A stretch of 64,000 nt of DNA, taken from contig NZ_KQ465123.1 in the NCBI RefSeq assembly GCF_001308875.1, positions 37,622-101,621 on the forward strand, written 5' to 3'. Both the position numbers and the translations under genes were made by a program. The notes under the pieces were generated by a model that was given only the letters and a program-made list of their open reading frames with translations, was not told the DNA's origin and made no database searches. Below are positions 9,131 through 17,125 of the stretch, piece by piece; the first letter of the stretch is position 1; the number at the start of each line of letters is the position of its first letter. The DNA is from Lysinibacillus sp. ZYM-1 (GTDB lineage: Bacteria > Bacillota > Bacilli > Bacillales_A > Planococcaceae).

Positions 9131-9569
9131 CGTCTTCATTTGAACTTTTAGTCACATCATCAATATAACGATATAAAGTGGATTTACTAATACCTGTTTC
9201 GTTTTTTATGTCCATTAGTGAATAGGCTTTACTTTGATACATAGCAAATGCTTTACGTAAATTTTCATCTGATTTTTTGGGTCGTCCAATCGTTTTTCCG
9301 GCCTTTTTTGCTGCAACCAATCCAAAAGTTGTTGCATGGCTTTTCAATTGGGTTTGCAGATTTGAAAAGAGCGCAACGGTCTCCACTAAATTTAATTGTA
9401 AAAGGGTCGTATTGGAAAGTTGTTCTTCTAGGAAAGTGATCTTTACCTGATCTTTTGCTAATACGTTTAAGACATCTAATAATTGATGAAAGGAGTCCGC
9501 TAGCACAACGAGATTTTCAACGACAATTTCATCTCCAGATTGGATGATCATTAATAAATCCTCTAACAT
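9108..9569 (-). pseudogene. Serine-resolvase-like protein lacking the N-terminal catalytic region
   Basis: A 153-codon frame. It begins where a Tn3-type resolvase is about 48 residues in (compare the family's GDTIVVWRLDRLGR with GDEIVVENLVVLADS here), so the catalytic Ser segment is missing. The Arg pair of the DRLGRS motif is also absent (VVLADS). The C-terminal helix-turn-helix remains convincing: AAKKAGKTIGRPKKSDE, then GISKSTLYRYID. No RBS precedes position 9569. It abuts, head to head, a UspA gene that is also missing its 5' end. Either a decayed gene or, less likely, a domesticated DNA-binding protein. Confidence 0.65.
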
Positions 9570-9571
9570 CT

Positions 9572-9895
9572 TTGGTCGATGTTGTATATGTAGTCAATGT
9601 CGAAAAAGTGAAGAATGAGCTTTTACTAGCAGGTTCGATTGAAAAAGTGGAACTAGCACGTCAGCGAAAAATTGCCCCCGTCGAACAAGCATTACTTGCA
9701 GCCAACATCCAATATCACATAACGATATTAAAAGGGGAACCTGGCTTGGAAATTATTCGCTATGCCCATGAACAACAAGTGGATTTAGTGGTTATCGGTA
9801 GTCGTGGGTTAAATAGTCTCCAGGAAATGGTCCTGGGCAGTGTGAGCCATAAAGTGATGAAACGCGTCCAATGCCCTGCTTTAATTGTTAAATAA
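9572..9895 (+). pseudogene. UspA family universal stress protein, 5'-truncated
   Basis: The frame carries a UspA C-terminal two thirds: VYVVNVEK (strand 2), GEPGLEIIRYA, and the ATP-binding VVIGSRGLNSLQEMVLGSVS with HKVMKRVQCPALIVK. The usual first 35 or so residues (strand 1, the Asp that contacts ATP, and helix 1) are missing. The frame starts with a TTG lacking an RBS two bases from the start of the resolvase fragment. Probably non-functional; the truncation point equals the resolvase truncation point. Confidence 0.75.
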
Positions 9896-9900
9896 ATCTC

Positions 9901-9955
9901 AGCTGTCCCAACAGGTTGTCTAGAATGACAATCGTGTAGGTGGCAGCTTTTTTAA
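9901..9955 (+). terminator. Probable terminator
   Basis: AGCTGTC and GGCAGCT pair (one wobble) around an inner TTGTC/GACAA hairpin, followed by six T. It lies downstream of the UspA remnant. Confidence 0.5.
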
Positions 9956-10019
9956 TGTGATATAACAAACGTGAGAGAAAAGGTGAGAACCCACTCTATT
10001 CCAAGTAAACACTCAAACA

Positions 10020-10081
10020 GGCAACTGGAAGGTTGCTTATGTTTGACATGCAACCTTGTAGTTGCCTATAATCAATATATG
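10020..10081 (+). promoter_or_regulatory. Promoter and paired operators of the ArsR-type gene; predicted leaderless transcript
   Basis: TTGACA at 10043-10048 and TATAAT at 10067-10072 with an 18-bp spacer: a near-perfect sigma-A promoter. Two 17-bp arms, 10020-10036 (GGCAACTGGAAGGTTGC) and 10050-10066 (GCAACCTTGTAGTTGCC), are inverted copies of each other (15 of 17 match). Each also has internal GCAAC/GTTGC symmetry. The right arm fills the spacer. The start codon at 10079 is 7 bp past the -10 box, at the expected transcription start, and no RBS is present. Confidence 0.75.
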
Positions 10082-10357
10082 AATTGGGATAAAGAAGCTA
10101 TATTCAAAGCACTTGCAGACGCGACTCGGAGGCATATATTAGACGAACTTTCAGAACGAAATGAGATGACATTATATGAGTTAACGGTACGTCTTCTCAT
10201 GAAGTATGAGCTTTCCATTTCGAGACAAGCCATTGCCAAACATCTTGCTGTTTTGGAGGGGGCAGGACTTGTCACTTCTAGACGAAAGGGCAAATATCGA
10301 GTTGTTATTTTTAACAATGAACCACTTAAAGATTTACTGAAGAGATGGATAGAGTAA
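10079..10357 (+). CDS. ArsR-type winged-helix transcriptional regulator
   Basis: A 92-residue regulator: MNWDKEAIFKALADATRRHILDEL, then the helix-turn-helix ISRQAIAKHLAVLEGAGLV and a wing RRKGKYRVV, ending with a conserved DLLKRWIE tail. No metal-binding Cys pair is present, so it belongs to the non-metal ArsR type. The true start is 10079; an in-frame ATG at 9971 would place the whole promoter inside the coding sequence. The promoter predicts a leaderless mRNA repressed by the protein itself. It is followed after 69 bp by a VOC protein gene, a common ArsR partner. Confidence 0.85.
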   Translation: MNWDKEAIFKALADATRRHILDELSERNEMTLYELTVRLLMKYELSISRQAIAKHLAVLEGAGLVTSRRKGKYRVVIFNNEPLKDLLKRWIE

Positions 10358-10426
10358 TTTTATCAAATGGAACAGTAGTAGGGCTTACAAGCCATTTACT
10401 ACAACTAGCATAGGAGGCTAAATCGA

Positions 10427-10810
10427 ATGAATATTATCGTTAACAGTTTATTCGTAACAGACCAAGCAAAGGCACTGACATTTTATACAGAAAAGCTAGG
10501 ATTTGTTAAAAAGGAAGATGTGCCGTTAGGGAAATTTAGATGGCTGACACTTGTATCGGCAGATGATCAAGATGGAACGGAACTTTTACTGGAACCTGAT
10601 GAGCATCCTGCGGCTAAGGAATATCAAAAGAGGATATTTGCTGATGGTATCCCGGCCACAATGTTCGGTGTGGCGGATATTCATCAAGAGCATAAGCGTT
10701 TACTAGAAAAAGGTGTGAAATTTACGATTGCCCCAACAAAAATGGGGGCTGTCACAATAGCGGTCTTGGACGATACTTGTGGCAACCTTATTCAGATTAT
10801 CCAAAAGTAA
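10427..10810 (+). CDS. VOC (glyoxalase/bleomycin resistance) family protein
   Basis: A 127-residue protein of the vicinal oxygen chelate superfamily with two beta-alpha-beta-beta-beta units: NSLFVTDQAKALTFYTEKLG, then LLLEPDEHPAAKEYQ, then GVADIHQEHKRLLEKGVKF and AVLDDTCGNLIQIIQ. Family members are lyases, dioxygenases or binding proteins for resistance; which one applies here is unclear. The RBS is AGGAGG before ATG 10427. The ArsR gene lies 69 bp upstream in the same direction with no terminator between, so the pair is probably one operon and ArsR probably controls it. Confidence 0.85.
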   Translation: MNIIVNSLFVTDQAKALTFYTEKLGFVKKEDVPLGKFRWLTLVSADDQDGTELLLEPDEHPAAKEYQKRIFADGIPATMFGVADIHQEHKRLLEKGVKFTIAPTKMGAVTIAVLDDTCGNLIQIIQK

Positions 10811-10819
10811 TCCAATATT

Positions 10820-10860
10820 AAAGCGTGTTTTGATGTGGTATTTTCAAAACACGCTTTTTC
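10820..10860. terminator. Bidirectional terminator
   Basis: Stem AAGCGTGTTTTGA with its inverted copy at 10842-10856, then T-run. It lies between the convergent VOC and lipoprotein genes. Confidence 0.85.
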
Positions 10861-10863
10861 TAT

Positions 10864-11043
10864 CTATTCATGTATTGCTAAACCTCGGTCATCATCCAAT
10901 AGATCGAGATTTTCTTTTGGCACGGCATTCACGGTCTGTTCTTTAGCTTCAGCTTCTTCACTTGGTGGCGCTTCCTCGGATGAACAGGCTGCTAAAAGTA
11001 ATAGAAATAGTAACACTAGACTAACTGACAGTAATTTCTGCAT
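10864..11043 (-). CDS. Small lipoprotein
   Basis: A 59-residue precursor. The start at 11043 is chosen because GGAGG lies 8 bp upstream; a longer frame to 11088 has no RBS. The signal peptide MQKLLSVSLVLLFLLLLAAC ends in a lipobox, so the Cys at residue 20 would be lipidated. The mature part is a very acidic tail (SSEEAPPSEEAEAKE) of about 40 residues without a recognisable domain. Outer membrane-surface location; function unknown. Confidence 0.7.
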   Translation of the reverse strand: MQKLLSVSLVLLFLLLLAACSSEEAPPSEEAEAKEQTVNAVPKENLDLLDDDRGLAIHE

Positions 11044-11136
11044 GAGGCAAACCTCCATCAATAAATCGTTGATATGAATATTTTGCACATTTTCATACAG
11101 ATTATGTTTAGTATCATTGCTATTTAAAATTTTTTA

Positions 11137-11979
11137 TTAAACGACCGTGTTACTAATGATTTTATTAAAGCCATTGTTGGTTGCACGATTAATAAGCTGT
11201 TGAATAGATTGCACTGCACTATCTGAGAATATATACCAGCTGTTGTTGCTAACATCATGGAGAAGAACCTTTGGAAAACCTTCTAATAATTCATCAGGGA
11301 ATGCTTGGTTTAAGGAATAGATGTCGAACTGTTGAATACTTTTATTGTCAGTATTCATAAAATCATATTGTCCAAGCTTATAATAGGATCCAGGTGTGTC
11401 AAGATTCAATTGCCAAGAATAGTCCTTAGGAGCCTCTACTTTGTTTCCTTTTTGTTGGAAGATTTCGAACATATCATGGTGATAGCTATTGCCCTTGATT
11501 TCCTGAATGATTCCACCCATTGTCATGTGATATTCATAGTGAAGGGCTTTTATTTTTTGATTGCCAATTAGTAGTGGTTTCGTTGCGATATTGACAATAC
11601 CTTGTTTGTAATCAACTTGACTGCCAAATGTTTCCGCAATAAAGCGGATTGGTACATAAGTACGATTGTTTTTAAGGTATGGCGTTCCATCCAAATGCTC
11701 GGTTTTACCATTTTTAATCACTGTCTGGCTATTGAGATTTAAAATAATAGTTGACTGGTTCTTTGAAAGGGTGATTTTGGAATCCTTCCACTGAACTTGT
11801 GCACCCAAATTTTCACTAATTACACGTAATGGTACCATAGTTCGATTGTTCTTAAGCTCAGGTGTTGCATCTGTTTTCACTACAACTTCGTCAATCTTGA
11901 TTTGGGTCGTTGCCGCATCAGCAGGAGATGCCGTCCATAATATAGATGTTAATAATAGGCCTGTGAAGATTTTTTTCAT
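11137..11979 (-). CDS. Secreted protein with two copper-amine-oxidase N-terminal (stalk) domains
   Basis: A 280-residue protein with a signal peptide (MKKIFTGLLLTSILWTASPADA). Two repeats of the Cu_amine_oxidN1 type follow: LKNNRTMVPLRVISENLGAQ and LKNNRTYVPIRFIAETFGSQ, each ending with a hydrophobic beta strand. The C-terminal 150 residues (after about 135) are unique to me. In Bacillales this domain is a surface-binding module and is not catalytic. The ATG at 11979 has a purine-rich RBS (AAAGGAGA). Single gene, upstream AT-rich. Confidence 0.8.
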   Translation of the reverse strand: MKKIFTGLLLTSILWTASPADAATTQIKIDEVVVKTDATPELKNNRTMVPLRVISENLGAQVQWKDSKITLSKNQSTIILNLNSQTVIKNGKTEHLDGTPYLKNNRTYVPIRFIAETFGSQVDYKQGIVNIATKPLLIGNQKIKALHYEYHMTMGGIIQEIKGNSYHHDMFEIFQQKGNKVEAPKDYSWQLNLDTPGSYYKLGQYDFMNTDNKSIQQFDIYSLNQAFPDELLEGFPKVLLHDVSNNSWYIFSDSAVQSIQQLINRATNNGFNKIISNTVV

Positions 11980-12120
11980 TGTATTTAGTCTCCTTTATTT
12001 TAGTGACCTTATTTTACCATAAAATTCTAATACTATAATGATAGTTTACTATTTATTATTTTTTAACAGTGTATAAAGCGTTTTTGAAATCGAATACTAA
12101 GCTCGAAAGGAGGTTTTTTT

Positions 12121-12285
12121 GTGAAATTTTTAACATGGGGAATAGTTGGTGCAGCTCTTTTTGCTGTCATGAAAGGCTATGGGAAATCGAACCAAGGACA
12201 GAAGGATAGCTATCAACAAACGACAACACCTGTTCAATTAGTGGCTAATGCTAACCCTTTGACAGCTAATACACCGAAACAGTAA
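12121..12285 (+). CDS. Small hypothetical protein, 54 residues
   Basis: GTG start with a textbook GAAAGGAGG 7 bp upstream. The protein begins MKFLTWGIVGAALFAVMKGYG, a short hydrophobic helix, followed by a polar Gln/Thr/Asn-rich tail (SYQQTTTPVQLVANANPL). It is probably a single-pass membrane micro-protein. It is followed at once by a strong terminator, which supports it being a real one-gene transcript. No family recognised. Confidence 0.65.
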   Translation: MKFLTWGIVGAALFAVMKGYGKSNQGQKDSYQQTTTPVQLVANANPLTANTPKQ

Positions 12286-12295
12286 GAGGTGCCGA

Positions 12296-12336
12296 AAGCT
12301 TATAGATCGCTTTGATCTATAAGCTTCTATTTTTTA
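12296..12336 (+). terminator. Rho-independent terminator
   Basis: A perfect 13-bp stem AAGCTTATAGATC/GATCTATAAGCTT with a 5-base loop, then TATTTTTT. It ends the small gene at 12121. Confidence 0.85.
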
Positions 12337-12447
12337 CATTATTATCCTTTGTTTGATATAATAGTTTGTTTCTAGAATTATATTGGCAGTCTTCGGCAAT
12401 TTCCCTTCAAAAAAAAGAAGAACACCGACTCGGGTTCTTCTCGCAAT

Positions 12448-12882
12448 TTATTTGCTTTGTGTTTGTAAGGCTAGTCGGACGCCTAGACCGATATAGACAA
12501 AGCCAACTGTTTTTTCAAGCCAACGGGAGCTTCCACTTGCTTTAGTAAAGATTTTTTCACCAATAAAGCTTGTTACAATAGCTAGTAGAATCGTATACAA
12601 GATAAATTGTGGTAAAAAGGCAAGGAAAAATAATGCCGTTTTTGGATTTAATATTTCTGCTAGAAAGCCTTGGCGGAATGAGGTACTCGCAGGGCTTTGT
12701 TCGACAGTAGGTTGATGCACTCATCACAACAAATGTAATGCCCAGTGTTAGCAGTTGGACTGTAACAGATTGCTCGTTATGTTGGATCAGCCACTGCCTT
12801 TGAAGTGGTGAAATATGTTGGTGTAGCTTATCTTGTGTATTTAGGGATACAAATGCTCCTCACGAAACCGAAGAAAATTGAA
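12448..12882. pseudogene. Scrambled LysE/RhtB family exporter gene
   Basis: Pieces of one amino-acid exporter are out of order. The minus-strand frame 12448-12720 reads RQGFLAEILNPKTALFFLAF to LPQFI, then jumps directly to LYTILLAIVTSFIGEK, lacking the piece that should lie between. That piece (NEQSVTVQLLTLGITFVV, then MSA) is found just upstream on the minus strand at about 12716-12786. An N-terminal piece (SATAFEVVKYVGVAYLVYLG) is on the plus strand at about 12788-12882. The first 50 or so residues are not found. The gene cannot make a working exporter. Confidence 0.7.
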
Positions 12883-12924
12883 TGAAAAAAAATTCAGAAA
12901 ATATATTCGAGGGTGGGTGATGTC

Positions 12925-13170
12925 ATGAAATTGAATTTATCCTATAGTTTACAGCTATTATTCTGTGTGATCATCTTGATTATCAGCATTTATTGTCTTT
13001 CAACAAAAGATTTTACGTTACTACCAATTTCATTAGCTTTTGTAGGATTTTCTTTCCTTCTCATCGGTCTGAGAGAATGGCGAAGAGCCAAAAAATCAGT
13101 GATTAGTATTCTTTCATTTGGCACTGCTATTTTTATACTTTTGATTGTAGGTCAATCATTGTTTGGCTAG
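12925..13170 (+). CDS. Small membrane protein, DUF3953-like
   Basis: An 81-residue protein with three hydrophobic helices (about 5-25, 31-50, 60-80) separated by a basic loop REWRRAKKS. The helix pattern and GLREWRRAKKS resemble DUF3953/YczI-type proteins; this is from memory. The start ATG 12925 has GAGGGTGGG upstream; a GTG at 12913 overlaps this RBS. Function unknown. It follows the LysE remnant. Confidence 0.6.
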   Translation: MKLNLSYSLQLLFCVIILIISIYCLSTKDFTLLPISLAFVGFSFLLIGLREWRRAKKSVISILSFGTAIFILLIVGQSLFG

Positions 13171-13245
13171 TCTTTTTATTTTTTAATACCAACTACTAAT
13201 ATTTAGTGATAGAATAAGGTAATAAAAATAGTTGGAGGTATGAAC

Positions 13246-13671
13246 ATGTTAACTAGTCAACAAATACAAGCAATTTTGCCTCACCGTTATCCGTTCCTAT
13301 TGGTGGATCGTATTGATGAATTAGAGGAAGGAAAACGAGCAGTAGGGCTTAAAAATGTGACCATCAATGAGGAGTTTTTTAATGGTCATTTTCCCCAGTA
13401 TCCTGTGATGCCGGGCGTACTGATTGTGGAAGCACTAGCGCAAGTTAGCGCGGTGATAATGCTGACAAAGGCAGGAAATGAGGGGAGACTCGGATTATTG
13501 GCAGGTATTGATCAATGTCGTTTTAAAAAACAAGTGAAGCCAGGGGATCAATTACGTCTTGAAGTAGATATCACACGCGTAAAAGGGTCAATCGGTAAAG
13601 GTAAGGGCATTGCAACGGTCGATGGAGAGTTGGTTTGTGAAATGGAACTTGTTTTCGCGTTTGGGAATTAA
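13246..13671 (+). CDS. fabZ: 3-hydroxyacyl-[acyl-carrier-protein] dehydratase FabZ
   Basis: A 141-residue hot-dog-fold enzyme that dehydrates 3-hydroxyacyl-ACP in fatty acid elongation. Seen: [14 protein letters not shown] at the N-terminus with the catalytic His in [15 protein letters not shown], and the helix EALAQVSAV carrying the acidic catalytic residue. GGAGG at 13234 lies 7 bp before ATG 13246 and only 1 bp before ATG 13240, so 13246 is the start. It stands alone here, far from the FabF gene at 51033. Confidence 0.93.
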   Translation: MLTSQQIQAILPHRYPFLLVDRIDELEEGKRAVGLKNVTINEEFFNGHFPQYPVMPGVLIVEALAQVSAVIMLTKAGNEGRLGLLAGIDQCRFKKQVKPGDQLRLEVDITRVKGSIGKGKGIATVDGELVCEMELVFAFGN

Positions 13672-13816
13672 CCAATTAGCTGAATAAACTGATAAAGGAA
13701 AGATTCAAAGGGCATGTAAAAATAGCAAGAGACTTTCCACAAGGCGTACTACACCCCCAACTTTCTTTCATATAATAAATGGACTGACAGTAAACAAAAT
13801 GGGAGGATGAAGGGGA

Positions 13817-14311
13817 TTGAGGGTCGCCATTTTTGAAAGTAAAGAAGAACTGTTAAGGCCAGAGAAAGCATTGGATAACGATTTTTGTGATCATTTTGTA
13901 CAAAAAATGCATAAACAGATTCTCCATAAAAAGCTTCACCAAGATATATATCATTCTTATTTTGTTATTTTTCAACAACAATATACAAGGCAAGAGCTAA
14001 GCTTTATAATCCATATGTTAAGGCTTCAGGCGGATGAAATTTTGCGATTAAAGCCTATTTTCATCACATTAAGTGGGGTCATTTTGTCTGTTTTTACGTT
14101 AATTGCTGCTACGATAAATAGTAAATTTATGATGGGGCATTCGCTTGTCCAAATTGTGGCATTGGCTATAGTAAGTTTGAATGTCGCCATTCTATTTATT
14201 TCCTATAAAATTGAAAAAGAACATAAGAGAGTGCAAGATGTAATTGCGTTATTAGATTATTACATCACAATTTATCAGGCAGGGGATGACAAACATGCAA
14301 AGCATAATTGA
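13817..14311 (+). CDS. Hypothetical membrane protein with two C-terminal helices
   Basis: A 164-residue protein that I do not recognise. A charged N-terminal half (to about residue 78) is predicted helical. Two helices follow (about 82-104 and 110-133), then a short helical tail KIEKEHKRVQDVIALLDYY. The start is TTG with GGAGG 10 bp upstream. Its 3' end overlaps the DinB start at 14286 by 26 bp, so the two genes were probably translated together. Confidence 0.6.
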   Translation: MRVAIFESKEELLRPEKALDNDFCDHFVQKMHKQILHKKLHQDIYHSYFVIFQQQYTRQELSFIIHMLRLQADEILRLKPIFITLSGVILSVFTLIAATINSKFMMGHSLVQIVALAIVSLNVAILFISYKIEKEHKRVQDVIALLDYYITIYQAGDDKHAKHN

Positions 14312-14747
14312 GCAATTACAATATTGGCTCCTTAAAGTGCCAGAAGCATTTCATGTCATGACAGAAACGGAAATGACCCAACGACCTGCTCCGAATAAAT
14401 GGTCTAAAAAAGAATTTTTAGGTCATTTATGCGATTCTGCTCTCGTCAACCTTGAACGATTTGTAAAGATCCAGTATGAAACTTCACCATACGTAGTGAC
14501 TACATACGACCAAGTCCAATGGGTCGAGCTACAAGGCTATCAAAAAATTCCAATAGATGACATTTTATTATGATGGACGAGCTTAAACAAAAAAATGATG
14601 GAAATGTTGGAAAAACTTACAACGCAAACTTTATCTCGAACATGTGATATTGGTCAACCGCAATGGGTCACACTTGAATGGCTTATCCAAGATTATCTCG
14701 ACCATTTGGAACACCATGTGAAAAAGCACATTTTAATGGAACCATGA
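14286..14747 (+). pseudogene. DinB-like protein interrupted by a single in-frame TGA
   Basis: One continuous reading phase of 153 residues in which codon 96 is TGA (14571-14573). Before it: MTNMQSIIEQLQYWLL and the DinB-type PNKWSKKEFLGHLCDSA. After it, in the same frame: WTSLNKKMMEMLEKL and WLIQDYLDHLEHHVKK with the expected C-terminal His-containing helix. One base change (TTA to TGA) explains it. Not a frameshift. Either a recent nonsense mutation or a sequencing error. An intact DinB paralogue is at 49908. Confidence 0.75.
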
Positions 14748-14825
14748 TATTTATCGAAACTTAAGCATTTTTTTTCGAAATCCTCAAATAATAAAGTACG
14801 AAAAAATATTTGGGGACGTGAAGAT

Positions 14826-15572
14826 TTGAAAAAATTATTACTGTTTTTACTGCCGCTATGTCTGATTACGGTTTCGTTTTTTTATGTCAAAGCGAGTTCA
14901 TATGACAATAAAGGAAGAAGGCATTATGAAGAAGCAGGCCAAATACTTTGGGAAATCAAAACAGATGAGAAAATCATCGCCCTCACTTTTGATGATGGAC
15001 CACACCGTAAGTACACAGCCGATATTCTAGATGTATTGGAAAAATATCATGCAAAAGGAACCTTCTTTATTGTCGGTCAAAATGCGGAAAAAAATCCTGA
15101 ACTTATATCGAGAATGTACGATGAGGGGCATGAATTAGCCAACCATACATTTACCCACCCTTTAAAAACAAATGTTTCGAATTTAATGAAGGAAATTGAT
15201 CAAACCAATGCCACTCTTTATAGTATTACCGGCTTTAGGCCGACCTTATTCCGTCCAGTTGAAGGTCAATTTTCAGATGCGATGATTGATGCAATCGCAA
15301 AAGAGGGCTATAAAGTCGTGATGTGGTCTTGGCATTTGGATACACTTGACTGGAAAGGCCCCGGAGTCAATCGAATTGTAAATACCGTATTAAAAGGAGT
15401 AAAGGCAGGTAATATTGTCTTATTTCATGATGGTGGGGGTAACCGATCACAAACCGTGAAGGCGCTAGAGCAAGTTTTACCGGAGCTTGAAAAACAGGGT
15501 TATCGCTTTGTGACTGTTTCAGAATTGCTTGAAGTACAGATGAATTATAAAAAAATGGAAAAAAAGCAGTAG
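14826..15572 (+). CDS. Polysaccharide deacetylase (NodB domain), secreted or membrane-anchored
   Basis: A 248-residue carbohydrate esterase family 4 protein that removes acetyl groups from peptidoglycan or chitin-like polymers outside the cell. It has a signal anchor (residues 1-23) and all NodB motifs: TFDDGP (54-59, catalytic base and metal Asp), HTFTHP (107-112, metal His pair), the RPVEGQ motif 3, DTLDWKGP motif 4 and the LFHDGGG motif 5 His. The start is TTG with a weak GGGG-type RBS. The size fits the PdaB/YlxY-like sporulation and cell wall group. Terminator follows. Confidence 0.88.
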   Translation: MKKLLLFLLPLCLITVSFFYVKASSYDNKGRRHYEEAGQILWEIKTDEKIIALTFDDGPHRKYTADILDVLEKYHAKGTFFIVGQNAEKNPELISRMYDEGHELANHTFTHPLKTNVSNLMKEIDQTNATLYSITGFRPTLFRPVEGQFSDAMIDAIAKEGYKVVMWSWHLDTLDWKGPGVNRIVNTVLKGVKAGNIVLFHDGGGNRSQTVKALEQVLPELEKQGYRFVTVSELLEVQMNYKKMEKKQ

Positions 15573-15602
15573 TGTTGAGAGCCTTCTTTCAACACTACTT
15601 TT
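15568..15602 (+). terminator. Terminator after the deacetylase
   Basis: Stem AGTAGTGTTGA with its inverted copy to 15598, then TTTTC. It overlaps the stop codon. Confidence 0.65.
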
Positions 15603-15628
15603 CGTTGCGCTTTCTCTTTATGTAAAGG

Positions 15629-15904
15629 TTATTTCAACATTTTTTTGATGTGCTTGAGCTCACCAATTAAATAATCGATTTGCTTCTGCATATTATCAAT
15701 TTGAACGCTTGATTGACCATCACCATTATTATTACTTTGAGAAGAATCGTTATTAGCATTTTGAAGTACTTCTAGGGCAAGACCTGCTGCAATGGTTTGT
15801 ATGCCATCTCCAAGTGTTGAAATGGCAGCGCCGATATAGGCTAACTTAGCTGCATAAATTTCGAGGGAATCATTGTTTTGGCTGGGCTTATTATTTCTTC
15901 CCAT
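15629..15904 (-). CDS. Conserved hypothetical protein with C-terminal coiled coil
   Basis: A 91-residue protein. The start at 15904 is chosen because GGAGG lies 9 bp upstream of ATG; a longer frame to 16039 has no RBS. It has a polar start MGRNNKPSQNN, then an amphipathic helix (YIGAAISTLGDGIQTIAAGL), a Ser/Asn/Gly linker (NNDSSQSNNNGDGQ) and a C-terminal coiled coil (IDNMQKQIDYLIGELKHIKK). Similar small proteins exist in Bacillus; function unknown to me. Confidence 0.65.
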   Translation of the reverse strand: MGRNNKPSQNNDSLEIYAAKLAYIGAAISTLGDGIQTIAAGLALEVLQNANNDSSQSNNNGDGQSSVQIDNMQKQIDYLIGELKHIKKMLK

Positions 15905-16032
15905 ATTTTCTTCCTCCTTACACTTGTCATTACTTGCATCATATGCATGAATAAGAGAAAAGGAGAACGATTTATATGATTCGCAAGAAATGGTAAAATT
16001 AGCAGAAACACTAAATAATGGAGGAGAGGCCT

Positions 16033-16806
16033 TTGACACATGTAGAGATTGTTGAAATGAACGGACAATTGTTGGAGGGAATAGGCAGTTACTGTTTACG
16101 GAGCAAGAAAGATGCTGAAGGCTATAAAGGCAAAAATAAATGGCTAAATCAACAATTTGAAAAGAGCTTACGTTATTTTCAATTATTGGAAGATCGTAAA
16201 CAAGTAGGTTTTATAGAGTATACGGACGCAGAGTATTCCTCAAGGGTTATACATGCGGATGACTATGTAATCATTCATTGTTTATGGGTAAGCGCTGTCG
16301 GCAAGGGCTACGGTACACAATTATTGAAAAAATGTTTAGAAGATGCAAAACAACGTGGCAAAAAAGGAGTGGCTGTGCTTACAAATGACCAAACTTCATG
16401 GACACCTAGTAAGGATTTATTTTTACAGCACGAATTCCAACTAATAACTACCGCACCCTTTCATTTTGAATTATTGGTTTATCCATTTAATAATGATGGT
16501 GCGCACCCGTATTTTCCTGAAAATTGGCAAGAGCGATTGACGCGTTTTCAAAACTTGACTATTCTCCGTTCTTTTCAATGTCCCTATGTGGAAGTCGCGA
16601 CGGAGAATATATTAGCGGCTGCCCATAAACTTGGGATCTCGGTCGAGTTGATCGATCTTCAAAGCAGGGAAGAGCTGATGGAGAAATCGCCGACCCCTTA
16701 TGGGATCTTTTCGGTTATCTATAAAGGACAGCTCATTTCTTTCCATCGATTAACCATTCATTCTGTCTATAAGAGACTTCAGAAGCTAATGGAAGAACCT
16801 GTGTAA
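16033..16806 (+). CDS. GNAT acetyltransferase fused to a YoaP-like C-terminal domain
   Basis: A 257-residue protein. The first 150 residues form a GNAT acetyltransferase: acetyl-CoA loop VSAVGKGYGTQLLKKCLED. The last 100 residues (from about FQNLTILRSFQCPYVEVATENI) match the YoaP domain seen at the end of some Bacillus GNAT proteins. The start is TTG 16033 after GGAGGAGAGG; the ATG at 16018 lies inside that RBS. Substrate unknown. Stand-alone, divergent from the coiled-coil gene. Confidence 0.8.
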   Translation: MTHVEIVEMNGQLLEGIGSYCLRSKKDAEGYKGKNKWLNQQFEKSLRYFQLLEDRKQVGFIEYTDAEYSSRVIHADDYVIIHCLWVSAVGKGYGTQLLKKCLEDAKQRGKKGVAVLTNDQTSWTPSKDLFLQHEFQLITTAPFHFELLVYPFNNDGAHPYFPENWQERLTRFQNLTILRSFQCPYVEVATENILAAAHKLGISVELIDLQSREELMEKSPTPYGIFSVIYKGQLISFHRLTIHSVYKRLQKLMEEPV

Positions 16807-17125
16807 AAAATTTTGATCATGATTTGCAACTTTTTTTGTCACTGGCACGTTATTATCTTATAGCATTTCTATGATTCAATTGATTTTTTAGTTGACTGCT
16901 ACTAGGAAATGAGTAAAATTAAAAAGCAGTACCATTATATACCTAAAGCTTCTATAGGGAAATGATGGATCCATGGGCACTAGGATGCTAGAAGGTTGGA
17001 GGCATGATGAGACAAGCTCTGTTATGAAATTTTGACAGTCTTTTTCTTTTCGTCTTCTGTATAACCTGTTAAGATGGTAATAGTGTGACAACAAGTTAGT
17101 GTATATGAGAGTGGTGACAGTCAAG

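Noticed and set aside
9971..10078. Longer N-terminus for the ArsR-type protein
   Set aside because: These 36 codons contain the whole promoter and both operator arms, have no RBS, and the residues do not resemble ArsR proteins.
12885..12900. CodY-like box before the DUF3953-like gene
   Set aside because: At least three mismatches to the 15-base consensus in AT-rich DNA; expected by chance.
15905..16039. N-terminal extension of the coiled-coil protein gene on the minus strand
   Set aside because: No RBS at 16039; a strong AGGAGG precedes the ATG at 15904, and the extension overlaps the divergent GNAT gene start.
17031..17065. TTGACA and TATAAC upstream of the CtpB-like gene as a promoter
   Set aside because: The spacer is 22 bp, too long for a sigma-A promoter.
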